DNA of 64,000 bases from Methanoculleus horonobensis (GTDB lineage: Archaea > Halobacteriota > Methanomicrobia > Methanomicrobiales > Methanoculleaceae): assembly GCF_001602375.1 (NCBI RefSeq), contig NZ_BCNY01000014.1, positions 1 to 64,000 of the forward strand. Direction: 5' to 3'. Below are positions 8,797 through 18,159 of this stretch, piece after piece. The position numbers and the translations under genes were made by a program. Each line of letters opens with the position of its first letter. Within the stretch, counting starts at the first letter, position 1. The notes under the pieces are model-generated. The model had not been told where the DNA came from, searched no databases, and saw nothing but the letters and a program-made list of their open reading frames with translations.

Positions 8797-9524
8797 TGTC
8801 CAAGTATCTCAAGCGGTTGGTAGCGCCAGGTTCCTGGCACATCCCGAAGAAAGTACAGAAGTTCGTCATGAAGACCGCCCCCGGCCCCCACAACGCCGGC
8901 GCTCTGCCGGTCGGGGTCTGGCTCCGTGAGCACATCGGGCTTGCACAGAACGCGAGCGAGGTCAGGAAGATCCTGCACCAGCGGGACGTGCTCGTCAACG
9001 GAAAGGCCTGCAGGAACCCGCAGATCGGCCTTGGTGTCTTCGACATCGTCTCGATCCCGAAGCTCGGGAAGCACTACCGCATCCAGCTCGACGTCAAGGG
9101 CAACCTGGTTGCCGTCGAGATCTCGGCGGAGTCCGCAAAGACCCGGCTCTGCAAGATCCGGAACAAGACCACGGTCAAGGGCGGCAAGGTGCAGCTGAAC
9201 CTCGCGTTCGGTGCAAACATCCTCGCCGACAACACCTACAAGGCCAAGGACTCGATCGTCGTGACCCTCGGGACGGACGGCGAAGACCGGTTCAGGATCG
9301 TCGACCACTTCCCGTTCGCGGAAGGCAACGTGGCCATGATCGTCGGGGGTAAGCACTCCGGCAAGGTCGCGAAGATCGTCGAGATCATCAAGACGGCAAG
9401 TTCCGTCCCGAACCGCGTCATCCTCGCGGACGATGCGGCCGGCGAGCGGTTCGAGACCATCGAGGAGTACGTCTTCATGGTCGGCCGCTCCGCGATAGCA
9501 CCTGAACTGGAGGCCTCGGCATGA
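8796..9524 (+). CDS. rps4e: Small-subunit ribosomal protein S4e (eS4)
   Basis: A 242-aa archaeal/eukaryal-only protein. It has the N-terminal [19 protein letters not shown], a central S4-type RNA-binding segment ([18 protein letters not shown]) and a KOW-like [14 protein letters not shown] near residue 185. It overlaps L5 by 4 nt. Confidence 0.97.
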   Translation: MSKYLKRLVAPGSWHIPKKVQKFVMKTAPGPHNAGALPVGVWLREHIGLAQNASEVRKILHQRDVLVNGKACRNPQIGLGVFDIVSIPKLGKHYRIQLDVKGNLVAVEISAESAKTRLCKIRNKTTVKGGKVQLNLAFGANILADNTYKAKDSIVVTLGTDGEDRFRIVDHFPFAEGNVAMIVGGKHSGKVAKIVEIIKTASSVPNRVILADDAAGERFETIEEYVFMVGRSAIAPELEASA

Positions 9525-10024
9525 CCGCGATGAAGGATATCTACATCGACAAGGTCGTCGTGCACATGGGCGTCGGGGAGAGCGGCGAGCGGCTGGTCAA
9601 GGCGGAGGATCTCGTAAGACAGATCACCGGCCAGAAGCCCGTCCGCACCATCGCGAAGCGAACCCAGCCGGCGTTCGGTATCCGGAAGGGCGCACCCATC
9701 GGGTGCAAGGTCACCCTGCGCCGGGAGAACGCCGAGAAGTTCATCTCGACCGCTCTCAACATCGTCGAGCGGCGGCTTGCATCCTCGCAGTTCGACCGCA
9801 CGGGAAACGTTTCCTTCGGTATCGAAGAGCACACCGATTTCCCGGGCATGTCTTACGACCCGACGATCGGTATCTACGGCATGGACGTCAACGTGGTGCT
9901 CGAGTACAAGGGCGCCCGGATCGCACGCAGAAGCGTCGAGCGCAGGAAACTGCCGGCCGACCAGAAGGTGAACAAAGAGGAAGCCATCGCGTTCATGCGC
10001 GAGCACTACCAGGTGGAGGTGTAA
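9521..10024 (+). CDS. rpl5p: Large-subunit ribosomal protein L5 (uL5)
   Basis: A 167-aa 5S rRNA-binding protein. The start of the fold ([14 protein letters not shown]), [16 protein letters not shown] and [16 protein letters not shown] are family hallmarks. The start could be the ATG at 9521 or the in-frame ATG at 9530; the first overlaps the S4e stop by 4 nt, as others in this operon do. Confidence 0.96.
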   Translation: MTAMKDIYIDKVVVHMGVGESGERLVKAEDLVRQITGQKPVRTIAKRTQPAFGIRKGAPIGCKVTLRRENAEKFISTALNIVERRLASSQFDRTGNVSFGIEEHTDFPGMSYDPTIGIYGMDVNVVLEYKGARIARRSVERRKLPADQKVNKEEAIAFMREHYQVEV

Positions 10025-10027
10025 GGA

Positions 10028-10207
10028 ATGGCGGAAGAGTCAGGAGCGCCTGCAACGGGCGAGAACGTACGGAAGTTCGGCCGCGGCGCGAATGAGTGCC
10101 GCATCTGCGGCCGGAAGCAGGGCCTTGTACGGAAGTACGGCATCTACTTCTGCCGCCAGTGCTTCCGCGAGTGGGCGAGCAAGATGGGCTTCAAGAAGAT
10201 GAACTAG
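10028..10207 (+). CDS. rps14p: Small-subunit ribosomal protein S14 (uS14), zinc-binding
   Basis: A 59-aa protein. It reads [18 protein letters not shown], then [19 protein letters not shown] and [17 protein letters not shown]. The CxxC...CxxC pairs (C24/C27 and C42/C45) form the zinc site of the archaeal S14. The gene is preceded by gtaagga, follows L5 by 3 nt and is followed by S8. Confidence 0.96.
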   Translation: MAEESGAPATGENVRKFGRGANECRICGRKQGLVRKYGIYFCRQCFREWASKMGFKKMN

Positions 10208-10218
10208 GGGTAGAGAAC

Positions 10219-10611
10219 ATGGCACGACTGAATCCAATCGCTGACGCGATGACCACGATCAAGAATGCCGGAGACGCTGGCAAGGGCGAGGTTATTGTAG
10301 AACCCGCCAGCAAGCTTCTCGGCGCAATGCTCCGCGTCATGCAGGAAAACGGCTTTATCAGCGGCTTCGAGTTCATCGACGACGGCCGCGGCGGCCAGTT
10401 CCGGGTTCAACTTTCCGGAACGATCAATAAGTGTGGCGCCATCAGCCCCCGGTTCCCGGTGGCGATGGATGATATGGAATACTGGGAGTCGCAGTACCTC
10501 CCCGCGAAGAACTTCGGCATCCTGATCGTCTCCACCTCGAAGGGAGTCATCTCCCACGCAGAGGCACGGAACGAAGGGATCGGCGGGCAGCTGCTGGGCT
10601 ACGTCTACTAA
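10219..10611 (+). CDS. rps8p: Small-subunit ribosomal protein S8 (uS8)
   Basis: A 130-aa 16S rRNA-binding protein. [18 protein letters not shown] at the start and [20 protein letters not shown] at the end are typical. The ATG at 10219 is fixed by the family N-terminus and follows taggggtagag; longer in-frame starts would overlap S14. Confidence 0.97.
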   Translation: MARLNPIADAMTTIKNAGDAGKGEVIVEPASKLLGAMLRVMQENGFISGFEFIDDGRGGQFRVQLSGTINKCGAISPRFPVAMDDMEYWESQYLPAKNFGILIVSTSKGVISHAEARNEGIGGQLLGYVY

Positions 10612-10626
10612 AGGAGGGAGATGAGT

Positions 10627-11151
10627 ATGGCAATAACACGACAGGTCGAGATCCCTCCCGGCGTTGACGTCACGCTCGACGGCGGCGTGCTCACGGTCTC
10701 CGGACCGAAGGGCACACTGGTCCGCGACATGCGCTTCCCGCAGATCGACCTCACGGTCGAAGGCGGCGAAGTCGTCGTCTCCACGGCATCCGAAAAGAAG
10801 CGGATCCTTGCCATGACCGGCACGCTCGAGGCCCATGCGAAGAACATGGTCCGGGGTGTCGTCGGCGGCTACGAGTACCGGATGAAGGTGGTCTACAGCC
10901 ACTTCCCGATCCAGCTCAAGCAGCAGGGCAACCGTCTCGAGATCAACAACTTCCTCGGCGAGAAACAGGCCCGGGTCGCAAAGATCCTCGAGGGCGTCAC
11001 CGTCAAGATCGGAAACGACGAGGTGACTCTCACCGGTATCGACAAGGAGAAGGTGGGCAACACGGCCGCAAACATCGAGCACGCGACCCGGATCACGAAG
11101 CGTGATCCCCGGGTGTTCCAGGACGGCATCTACATCACCGAGAGGGCGTGA
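10627..11151 (+). CDS. rpl6p: Large-subunit ribosomal protein L6 (uL6)
   Basis: A 174-aa protein near the factor-binding site, with two related alpha/beta halves. It opens MAITRQVEIPPGVDVTLDG and has the loop NMVRGVVGGYEYRMKVVY. The ATG at 10627 sits 8 nt after ggaggg; the ATG at 10621 is only 2 nt after it and less likely. Confidence 0.96.
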   Translation: MAITRQVEIPPGVDVTLDGGVLTVSGPKGTLVRDMRFPQIDLTVEGGEVVVSTASEKKRILAMTGTLEAHAKNMVRGVVGGYEYRMKVVYSHFPIQLKQQGNRLEINNFLGEKQARVAKILEGVTVKIGNDEVTLTGIDKEKVGNTAANIEHATRITKRDPRVFQDGIYITERA

Positions 11152-11156
11152 AAACA

Positions 11157-11588
11157 ATGGACGAGACAAGAAGACTGATCCGCGTCCGCACCCGGCACAA
11201 CAAGCCTGCCTTCAAGAGGCGGGGCCTTCACCGAAAATCGAGGCTGGCAGATGTCTGGCGGCGCCCGCGTGGTCTACAGAACAAGCAGAGGGCGCAGTTC
11301 AAAGCGAAGGGCGCCCTCCCCCGGCCGGGATACGGCAGCCCTGCAGCAGTTCGCGGTATGCACCCGAGCGGCTATGCGGAGGTACGGGTCTTTACACCGG
11401 CGGATCTTGTGGATCTGAATCCGGAGACCCAGGCTGTCAGGATCGCTGGATCCGTGGGCAACAGGAAGCGTGGAGTTATTCAGGAGCGAGCGCTGGAACT
11501 CGGGCTCAAGGTCCTGAACGCAAAAGACCTCACCCCTGCGGCGGAGGTACCGGCCGCAGCAGAAGAAGAGGTGAACGAGAATGAGTGA
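11157..11588 (+). CDS. rpl32e: Large-subunit ribosomal protein L32e (eL32)
   Basis: A 143-aa archaeal/eukaryal-only protein. The conserved basic core KSRLADVWRRPRGLQNKQR and the downstream GYGSPAAVRGMHPSGY identify it. The Ala/Glu-rich tail is variable. The start at 11157 (MDETRRLIRVRTRHN) is preferred; a GTG at 11148 overlapping the L6 stop is possible. Confidence 0.95.
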   Translation: MDETRRLIRVRTRHNKPAFKRRGLHRKSRLADVWRRPRGLQNKQRAQFKAKGALPRPGYGSPAAVRGMHPSGYAEVRVFTPADLVDLNPETQAVRIAGSVGNRKRGVIQERALELGLKVLNAKDLTPAAEVPAAAEEEVNENE

Positions 11589-12033
11589 TCTCGCCAACCA
11601 GAAGCGAATGGCGGCCGCCATTCTCAAGTGCGGGGTCAACCGTGTCTGGTTCGATCCCGAGCGTCAGGCCGATATCGAGGCAGCGATCTCCAGAAACGAC
11701 CTGCGCGAACTCATCGGGGAAGGCGTGATCAAGGCGCACCCCGTGAAAGGGAACAGCCGCGGCAGAACCCGCGCTCGGATAGCAAAGCGTTCCTACGGCC
11801 ACCGGAAAGGTCCGGGCCGGAGAAAGGGTGCCGCCGGTGCCCGGAACGCCAGCAAGCGGGTATGGATAAGGAAGATCCGGGCACAGCGCCGCACTCTGCG
11901 CGAGATGCGTGAGGAAGGTACAATCGACCGGAGTCTCTACCGCCTGATGTATCGGCGGGCTTCCGGAGGTCAGTTCCGGAGCGTGGCGCACCTTGCGACT
12001 CAGATTGACATAACGGCAGGGAGGATGAAATAA
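11581..12033 (+). CDS. rpl19e: Large-subunit ribosomal protein L19e (eL19)
   Basis: A 150-aa highly basic helical protein. It opens LANQKRMAAAILKCGVNRVW and contains SYGHRKGPGRRKGAAGAR. The gene overlaps L32e by 8 nt and shares one base with the L18 start. Confidence 0.96.
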   Translation: MSDLANQKRMAAAILKCGVNRVWFDPERQADIEAAISRNDLRELIGEGVIKAHPVKGNSRGRTRARIAKRSYGHRKGPGRRKGAAGARNASKRVWIRKIRAQRRTLREMREEGTIDRSLYRLMYRRASGGQFRSVAHLATQIDITAGRMK

Positions 12034-12560
12034 TGGCAACCGGCCCAAGATACTTCGTGCCCTTCCGGAGAAGGCACGAGGGCAAGACCGACTACTACAA
12101 GCGGATGTCGCTCCTGTCGTCGGGAACCGCGAGGATGGTCGTCCGGAAGACGAACCGGCAGATCATCGTACAGCTGGTCGTTCCCGAGGTCGAAGGAGAT
12201 CGCACCCTGGTGGCTGCATACTCGGCCGAACTCGCCGGCTACGGCTACGAGGGATCGACTGCGAACACCCCGGCCGCCTACCTGACCGGGATGCTCTTCG
12301 CGGTCAAGGCGCTGAACGAGGGGTATGGCGAGGCAATCCTCGATATCGGGCTTGCCCGGGCAAAACCCGGGGCGCGTGTCTTTGCCGCTCTCAAGGGAGC
12401 GGTGGATGCGGGTCTCGATGTCCCCTACGGCGAGTCGATCCTCCCCGATGAAGAACGGCTCAAAGGTGCCCACATCGTGGAGTATGCTCCCGAGCAGGCG
12501 GGCAACCTGGTAGCGAATGTAGAGGCTGTGGCTCTGGCCATCAAGAAGGAGCTGGTGTGA
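12033..12560 (+). CDS. rpl18p: Large-subunit ribosomal protein L18 (uL18)
   Basis: A 175-aa 5S rRNA-binding protein of archaeal length. [20 protein letters not shown] at the N-terminus and [19 protein letters not shown]-like central sequence ([18 protein letters not shown]) match the family. S5 follows after one base. Confidence 0.96.
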   Translation: MATGPRYFVPFRRRHEGKTDYYKRMSLLSSGTARMVVRKTNRQIIVQLVVPEVEGDRTLVAAYSAELAGYGYEGSTANTPAAYLTGMLFAVKALNEGYGEAILDIGLARAKPGARVFAALKGAVDAGLDVPYGESILPDEERLKGAHIVEYAPEQAGNLVANVEAVALAIKKELV

Positions 12561-12561
12561 C

Positions 12562-13179
12562 ATGGCATACGTACAGGAAGAATGGATTCCGCTCACCGGT
12601 CTCGGGCGCATGGTCGCCGCAGGCGAGATCACCAGTATCGATGAGGTGCTCGCGAGCGGCAGGCCGATAAAGGAGCCCCAGATCGTCGATCTCCTCCTGC
12701 CAGACCTGGAGGACGAGGTGCTGGACATCAACATGGTTCAGCGTATGACGGACTCGGGTCGCCGTGTGAAGTTCCGCACCGTCGTGGTGGTCGGCAACAG
12801 GAACGGCTACGTTGGGTTCGGCCAGGGCAAGGACGTCCAGGTCGGCAACGCGATCCAGAAGGCAATCGTAAACGCAAAACTGAATCTGATCAAGGTCTCC
12901 CGCGGCTGCGGCAGCTGGGAATGCGGTTGCGAGGCCGCCCACTCGATCCCGATCGAGGTGACCGGCAAGGCGGGCAGCGTCAAGGTGACGCTGAAGCCTG
13001 CACCGCAGGGTATCGGTCTCGTGACCGGGGATATCCCGAAGAAAGTCCTGACGCTTGCAGGTATCAAGGATATCTGGGCGTTCAACCGGGGACAGACCCG
13101 GACGACCATCAACTATGCGAAGGCGACGTTTGAGGCGCTCAAGCAGACGAACATGGTTCGGATCGGAGGGACGGAGTGA
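12562..13179 (+). CDS. rps5p: Small-subunit ribosomal protein S5 (uS5)
   Basis: A 205-aa protein of the mRNA entry site and decoding fidelity. The double-stranded-RNA-like domain [20 protein letters not shown] and the archaeal CGSWECGC turn are clear. The stop overlaps the L30 start. Confidence 0.97.
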   Translation: MAYVQEEWIPLTGLGRMVAAGEITSIDEVLASGRPIKEPQIVDLLLPDLEDEVLDINMVQRMTDSGRRVKFRTVVVVGNRNGYVGFGQGKDVQVGNAIQKAIVNAKLNLIKVSRGCGSWECGCEAAHSIPIEVTGKAGSVKVTLKPAPQGIGLVTGDIPKKVLTLAGIKDIWAFNRGQTRTTINYAKATFEALKQTNMVRIGGTE

Positions 13180-13640
13180 TGTACGCGGTAGTACAGGTGC
13201 GCGGCGTGGTCAAGACCAACCACGAGATCAAGGACACCTTGAAGATGCTCCGCCTGCACCACGTGAACCACTGCGTCCTCGTGCCCGATACGCCTGCGTA
13301 TCTGGGCATGATCCGCAAGGTGAAGGACTTCGTGGCGTACGGTGAGGTTGACGCCGGAACTCTGGCCACCCTCCTGCGTACCCGGGGCAGACTGACCGGG
13401 GACGAGAAGCTGACCGACGAATACGTCCGCGCGCATACCCCGTATGCCGATATCGACGAGTTCGCGGCAGCGCTCTGCAACGGCGAGACGACCTTCCGTG
13501 ATCTGGTGGAGATCAAACCGGTGCTGAGACTGCACCCACCTCGAAAGGGCTATAAAACCATCAAGCGAACCTTTCAGCAGGGTGGAGCTCTCGGCTACTA
13601 TGGCCCCCAGATCAACGATCTCCTCTACAAGATGAGGTGA
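13179..13640 (+). CDS. rpl30p: Large-subunit ribosomal protein L30 (uL30)
   Basis: A 153-aa archaeal-length L30. It opens [20 protein letters not shown], followed by LKMLRLHHVNHCVLV. The ATG at 13179 overlaps the S5 stop (tgatg); the GTG at 13176 is an alternative. The C-terminal half (HPPRKGYKTIKRTF) is the archaeal extension. Confidence 0.96.
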   Translation: MYAVVQVRGVVKTNHEIKDTLKMLRLHHVNHCVLVPDTPAYLGMIRKVKDFVAYGEVDAGTLATLLRTRGRLTGDEKLTDEYVRAHTPYADIDEFAAALCNGETTFRDLVEIKPVLRLHPPRKGYKTIKRTFQQGGALGYYGPQINDLLYKMR

Positions 13641-13645
13641 GATAA

Positions 13646-14071
13646 ATGCCCGTAAACAAGAGATCCAAATACAGGGGTTCACGAACCTGCGGCGGCGGTA
13701 CGCACAAAAACCGGCGTGGCGCTGGCAACAGGGGTGGACGGGGTAGAGCCGGGCAGCGCGATCACCGCTTCTCTCACTTCTACCTGAAGGGCGAGATATC
13801 CAACGGTAAGCACGGTTTTATCAACAAGACTTCCGTGCCGGTATCTGCTCTCGATGTCGGTGAGATCGACCAGATGGCCGAAGCGCTGCTTCGCGAAGGG
13901 CTTGCCACTCAAGAGGGCGATATCATCGCCCTCGACGCCGCCGAACTCGGCATCGAGAAGGTGCTCGGCGGTGGGAGAGTCACCCACAAAATGAGTATCT
14001 CAGCCCGGGAGTTCTCGGAACGTGCCCGGGCTAAAATCGAGGAGATGGGCGGTCAGGCAACGACCGTCTGA
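13646..14071 (+). CDS. rpl15p: Large-subunit ribosomal protein L15 (uL15)
   Basis: A 141-aa protein with the Gly/Arg-rich N-terminal arm (SRTCGGGTHKNRRGAGNRGG) that threads into 23S rRNA. It precedes secY by 20 nt, the order conserved from bacteria to archaea. Confidence 0.96.
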   Translation: MPVNKRSKYRGSRTCGGGTHKNRRGAGNRGGRGRAGQRDHRFSHFYLKGEISNGKHGFINKTSVPVSALDVGEIDQMAEALLREGLATQEGDIIALDAAELGIEKVLGGGRVTHKMSISAREFSERARAKIEEMGGQATTV

Positions 14072-14091
14072 TCTTCTTTTAAGGTGAAACC

Positions 14092-15525
14092 ATGGGAGAT
14101 CTGCTGGATAGATTTGAACCCATCCTTGCAGCGATGCCTGCAGTCAGGGGGCCGGAAGGGCACGTCCACTTCAAGAATAAACTCATGTGGACGCTTGCTA
14201 TCCTGCTTCTCTACTTCTCATTGACTAATATCGATATCTTCGGGCTCTCTGCTGAGTCACAGGATATTTTCGGAATGTACCGTGCCCTGCTTGCCGGTGC
14301 GAGCGGTTCGCTTCTGCATCTCGGTATCGGGCCGATCGTCACCGCGTCGATCGTGCTGCAGCTGCTCAAGGGTGCCGGACTCCTGCAGATCGATACCAGC
14401 GAAGCACGCGGACAGGTCATGTACATGGGCCTGCAGAAGATGCTCATCTTCGTGATGATCATCGTCGAAGCGTTCCCCATGGTCGCGAGCGGGATGATGA
14501 TGCCCGACCCGACGGTGGCTGCGGAGTTCTTCGGCGGAAATATGCTCACGGTCTCGCTCCTGATCTTCCTCCAGGTCTGCCTCGGCGGGCTTCTGGTGGT
14601 GCTGATGGATGAGGTCGTCACGAAGTGGGGCGTCGGTTCGGGCGTGGGACTCTTCATCGTTGCGGGAGTCTCGCAGGGTCTCGTGAACGGGTTCCTGAAC
14701 TGGCAGACGGGCACCGATCCCTTCCCGATCGGGTTCTTCCCGCGGCTGTTCGCCATAGGTACCTCGGGAGCGAACTTCCTCGAGTATTTCGGCACGGATA
14801 TCCTGGCCCTCGTGACGACGATAGTCATCTTCATGATCATCGTCTACGTGGAGTCGACCCGTATCGAGATCCCGCTTGCGCATACGGCCGTCCGCGGCGC
14901 TCGTGCGCGGTTCCCGGTGAAACTCATCTATGCGAGCGTTCTGCCGATGATTCTCGTCCGGGTGCTGCAGGCAAACATCCAGATGATCGGGATGTTCCTC
15001 TCGAACGCCGGGATAAACATCTTCGGCGAGTTCCAGGGGCAGACGCCGGTAAACGGCCTGATGTGGTATATCGCGCCGATCAACGCCCCGCAGGACTGGA
15101 TGTGGTGGCTCTCCGATCTCGGGCACGCCCCATGGGAGATCATGCTGCGTATGGGCATCGATATCAGCGTTATGGTGGTCGGGGGCGCAATCTTCGCGCT
15201 CTTCTGGGTCAAGACCGCCGGCCTCGACTCGAAGGACGTGGCCCGGCAGATCCAGAGAAGCGGGATGCAGATCCCCGGCTACCGGCGGAACGCCCAGGTG
15301 CTCGAGAAGTATCTCGACCGCTACATCCCGCGGATCACCGTCATCGGCGGTGTCTTCATCGGCCTTCTCTCGGTCGTCGCGAACCTCTTCGGTGTGATTG
15401 GCGCGGTCGGGGGAACGGGTCTGCTGCTTGCGGTGAGTATCACCTACCGCCTCTACGAGGAGGTCGCAAGCCAGCAGATCATGGAGATGTACCCGTTCAT
15501 GCGGTCGTTCTTTGGGAAAGAATGA
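14092..15525 (+). CDS. secY: Protein translocase subunit SecY (Sec61 alpha)
   Basis: A 477-aa polytopic membrane protein, the channel of the archaeal Sec translocon. About ten hydrophobic segments are visible, with the lateral-gate/plug region near residues 55-75 (GASGSLLHLGIGPIVTASIV). The cytoplasmic loop after the fifth segment carries STRIEIPLAHTAVRGARARFP. The gene has its own Shine-Dalgarno (aaggtga). Two hairpins follow its stop, so part of the transcription may end there. Confidence 0.97.
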   Translation: MGDLLDRFEPILAAMPAVRGPEGHVHFKNKLMWTLAILLLYFSLTNIDIFGLSAESQDIFGMYRALLAGASGSLLHLGIGPIVTASIVLQLLKGAGLLQIDTSEARGQVMYMGLQKMLIFVMIIVEAFPMVASGMMMPDPTVAAEFFGGNMLTVSLLIFLQVCLGGLLVVLMDEVVTKWGVGSGVGLFIVAGVSQGLVNGFLNWQTGTDPFPIGFFPRLFAIGTSGANFLEYFGTDILALVTTIVIFMIIVYVESTRIEIPLAHTAVRGARARFPVKLIYASVLPMILVRVLQANIQMIGMFLSNAGINIFGEFQGQTPVNGLMWYIAPINAPQDWMWWLSDLGHAPWEIMLRMGIDISVMVVGGAIFALFWVKTAGLDSKDVARQIQRSGMQIPGYRRNAQVLEKYLDRYIPRITVIGGVFIGLLSVVANLFGVIGAVGGTGLLLAVSITYRLYEEVASQQIMEMYPFMRSFFGKE

Positions 15526-15532
15526 GTCCGAA

Positions 15533-15553
15533 GGCCCCGCTCTCAGCGGGGCC
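15533..15553 (+). terminator. GC hairpin after secY
   Basis: A perfect 9-bp stem (ggccccgct, loop ctc, agcggggcc) starts 7 nt after the secY stop. No T-run follows directly, so it may be an RNA-stabilising hairpin and not a terminator by itself. Confidence 0.5.
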
Positions 15554-15572
15554 GGAGGAGTCATTCTTGGAG

Positions 15573-15596
15573 AAAAAGGTGCATCAGCACCTTTTT
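15573..15596 (+). terminator. Hairpin terminator with T5 after secY
   Basis: A perfect 10-bp stem (aaaaaggtgc, loop atca, gcaccttttt) ends in T5. The remaining 236-nt secY-adk gap shows only the adk promoter. Confidence 0.6.
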
Positions 15597-15716
15597 CGAC
15601 TGGGAACAACACCTCCCGGTTCTCTTTCTTCCCCCCAAAACCGCACAGAACCCATTTTCTACCCGGGATCACCCGGGCTCGAAGCAATTCCGAAAGGCAT
15701 TACTCTTTCAGGCACG

Positions 15717-15727
15717 GATTTATCTTA
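15717..15727 (+). promoter_or_regulatory. TATA box of the adk-DUF106-cmk unit
   Basis: The sequence gatttatctta lies about 40 nt before the adk TTG start and predicts a short leader that includes gggagtgat. This suggests adk and the next two genes have their own promoter. Confidence 0.5.
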
Positions 15728-15761
15728 ACAGCGAATGATACCCTAACGGGAGTGATAAAAG

Positions 15762-16337
15762 TTGGGAAAGAAAGTTGTCGTGACGGGGGTTCCCGGTGTC
15801 GGAAAGACCACCGTCATCAATGGTGCGATGGAGAGGCTGGCGGCCGAAGGCGTTGAGTATAAGGCCGTCAACTTCGGCACGTTCATGTTTGAGGTGGCCA
15901 AAAAGGAGAACCTGGCCTCGGACCGCGACGAGATGCGCAAGCTCGAGAAAGACGTCCAGAAACGCCTTCAGCAGGCTGCTGCCTCGGGAATCGCCGCCAT
16001 GAGCGGGGATGCGAACATCATCATCGACACCCACAGCAGCGTCAAGACCCCTACGGGGTTCCTTGCGGGGCTGCCCGAATGGGTGCTCCGTGAACTGATG
16101 CCCGATATCGTCGTGCTGGTGGAGACCGACCCCGACCAGATCCTGATGCGCCGGCTCGGCGACGCCTCGAGAGCCCGCGACATGGAAGGATACCGCTCGA
16201 TCGCCGAACACCAGGAGTTCAACCGCGCGGTCAGCGCGGCATACGCGATGTACACCGGCTGCACCATCAAGATCGTCCGGAACGAAAACTTCCTGCTCGA
16301 ACAGGGCATCGACGACCTGGTGAGTGTGCTGAGGTAA
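15762..16337 (+). CDS. adkA: Archaeal-type adenylate kinase
   Basis: A 191-aa enzyme that interconverts ATP + AMP and 2 ADP in the cytoplasm. The P-loop GVPGVGKTT is at residues 9-17. The length and lack of a bacterial-type LID domain match archaeal AdkA. The start is TTG, placed 5 nt after a good Shine-Dalgarno (gggagtgat); no suitable ATG lies nearby. Next to secY in most Euryarchaeota. Confidence 0.94.
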   Translation: MGKKVVVTGVPGVGKTTVINGAMERLAAEGVEYKAVNFGTFMFEVAKKENLASDRDEMRKLEKDVQKRLQQAAASGIAAMSGDANIIIDTHSSVKTPTGFLAGLPEWVLRELMPDIVVLVETDPDQILMRRLGDASRARDMEGYRSIAEHQEFNRAVSAAYAMYTGCTIKIVRNENFLLEQGIDDLVSVLR

Positions 16338-16343
16338 CCTGAT

Positions 16344-16964
16344 ATGGTCGACCTGAAGAAGCACGGCCCGACGATCGCCCTCGTCTTTACCATGCTCGTG
16401 ATGCTCTCGTACAGCATCGAGTGGATACGGGTGACGGTCGGTCACGCAATGGATGTAGTGCTCGGCCCCTTTATCGACACCCTCGGGGTGCCGTTCTTCG
16501 TCATGATCCTGATCCTCTCGAGCATCACGGGTCTCTACTCTTCGCTCGTCCAGAAGTACACCATCGACTACGAGAAGATGCAGGAGACGCAGGCGAAGAT
16601 GAAGGTCTTCCAGAAGGAGTTCCGGGAGGCCCAGCTCTCCGGGGACGAGAAGAGAGTCAAGAAACTCCAGGGAAGACAGGAGCGGATGATGCAGGATCAA
16701 CTTGAGATCTCCCGGCAGCAGTTCACGCCGATGGCGATCATCCTGGTGCTCTCCGTGCCGATCTTCTTCTGGCTTCTCCTGCGGCTCCCCGAGATCGGCA
16801 CACCGGTCGCCATTGAGACCGGTATCGTGATGCCGTTCTTCGGAGCGGTCAGCCTCTCGAGCTTTGCGTTCTGGATCGTCCCGGCCTGGATTCTCTGGTA
16901 CATGCTCTGCTCGCTGACCGTCAGCCAGGTGATCCGGAAGTCCCTCAACATCGGAGGGCTCTGA
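16344..16964 (+). CDS. DUF106/EMC3-like membrane protein of the Oxa1/YidC superfamily
   Basis: A 206-aa protein with an N-terminal hydrophobic segment (residues about 11-27) and a second at about 45-68. A charged, probably coiled-coil stretch (about 70-125: EKMQETQAKMKVFQKEFREA onward) and further membrane segments follow. This is the pattern of the archaeal DUF106 family, thought to be a minimal insertase related to EMC3/TMCO1. Its place after secY-adk supports a role in membrane protein insertion. It overlaps cmk by one base. Confidence 0.88.
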   Translation: MVDLKKHGPTIALVFTMLVMLSYSIEWIRVTVGHAMDVVLGPFIDTLGVPFFVMILILSSITGLYSSLVQKYTIDYEKMQETQAKMKVFQKEFREAQLSGDEKRVKKLQGRQERMMQDQLEISRQQFTPMAIILVLSVPIFFWLLLRLPEIGTPVAIETGIVMPFFGAVSLSSFAFWIVPAWILWYMLCSLTVSQVIRKSLNIGGL

Positions 16965-17509
16965 TGCGGATCACCATCAGCGGCCCGCCGGGGAGCGGCA
17001 CCACGTCGCTCGCCCGCTACCTTGCCGGGAAGCACGGGCTCGACCTCATCTCCGCGGGAGAGGTCTTCCGCCAGCTCGCGAAGGAGCACGGCATGGAACT
17101 CGCTGAGTTCGGAAAGTTTGCGGAGAGCGATCCCTCGGTCGACCGGATGATCGACGCCCGGCAGAAGGAGATCGGCGAAGCCTCCGACGACATCGTCATC
17201 GAGGGCAGGCTCTCGGGCAGGATGGTCGAGAACGCCGATCTCCGCATCTGGCTTTCGGCATCGATCTCCTGCCGGGCAAAACGGATTGCAGGGCGTGACG
17301 AGATGGACGAAGAGGGAGCTCGCGTCTATACCGAGAACCGGCAGCGTTCGGAATCGACTCGCTACCGGAACTACTACGGCATCGAGATCGACGACCTTTC
17401 GCCGTACGACGTCGTCCTCTCGTCCGAGACCTTCGGCGTGGACGCCCTCGGCACGATCGTGGACGCCGCGATCGCGTGCCTTGCCCGGCAACGGGAAGGC
17501 GCTCTCTAG
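16964..17509 (+). CDS. cmk: Cytidylate kinase, archaeal type
   Basis: A 181-aa enzyme that phosphorylates CMP/dCMP. The P-loop GPPGSGTTS at residues 7-15 has Thr where Lys is usual, as is common in archaeal Cmk. The motifs IEGRLSGRM and YRNYYGIEIDDLSPYD are typical. The L14e and cbf5 genes that often follow are absent; the convergent atpD gene overlaps its last 4 nt instead. Confidence 0.93.
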   Translation: MRITISGPPGSGTTSLARYLAGKHGLDLISAGEVFRQLAKEHGMELAEFGKFAESDPSVDRMIDARQKEIGEASDDIVIEGRLSGRMVENADLRIWLSASISCRAKRIAGRDEMDEEGARVYTENRQRSESTRYRNYYGIEIDDLSPYDVVLSSETFGVDALGTIVDAAIACLARQREGAL

Positions 17510-18150
17510 AGCCCGGAACCCCTCTTTGCTTTTATCTTTTTGATGCGCCGGAGCCGCGTCCATTCCTGCCGCTCCATCTCGTCGCGCCGGTCCTCGATGA
17601 GCCGGCGGGTATCCGTGAGTTCCGGGATGATCTTGAACTCCAGCGCGTTCACCCGCCGCCGCGTCTTCTCGATATCGTCGAGCAGGTGTTTGACGCCTCC
17701 TTCACGTTCGGCGGTCACGATGATCGCCTCGAGGAGATCCTCGTAGGCATCGGCCGCATCGTCGATGACCGACGATGTTCCGAGGATGCCGTAACCCCGC
17801 TGGTCGAGCGTCTTTCTCACCATCACCGGCTCGAGAGCCGGGAGCCGCACCCCGAATATGTTCCTGTGCCCGGCTGTATAGGACGGTTCGGCCTCCACCG
17901 AGAGTGCTGCAAGGAGGACGCCCGTCGCCCCTTCCATCATGGCGGCGACCGCCGCCATCTCCCGTGCACCGGCGTACTTCTCCTCGAGTGCCCGGCGCTC
18001 TTCTGCAGCCTCATCGGTGAGCCTGACCAGTTCCAGCATCATGCCGTCGAGTTTCATCGATAACAGCCGGTGCACCCTCTCCGCGAGCGCCAGCCGCCGC
18101 CTGACGATCAGGAGGCCGGCCCTGGTGGGTTTGATCTCGTCGACCGGCAT
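17506..18150 (-). CDS. atpD: A-type ATP synthase subunit D
   Basis: A 214-aa central-stalk subunit of the A1 sector. The N-terminal PTRAGLLIVRRRLALAERVH and the C-terminal RRRVNALEFKIIPELTDTRR are the family hallmarks of this long antiparallel coiled coil. It follows atpC by 9 nt on the same strand. Its 3' end overlaps convergent cmk by 4 nt. The catalytic A and B genes are not in this window. Confidence 0.93.
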   Translation of the reverse strand: MPVDEIKPTRAGLLIVRRRLALAERVHRLLSMKLDGMMLELVRLTDEAAEERRALEEKYAGAREMAAVAAMMEGATGVLLAALSVEAEPSYTAGHRNIFGVRLPALEPVMVRKTLDQRGYGILGTSSVIDDAADAYEDLLEAIIVTAEREGGVKHLLDDIEKTRRRVNALEFKIIPELTDTRRLIEDRRDEMERQEWTRLRRIKKIKAKRGSGL

Positions 18151-18159
18151 GATGCTCTC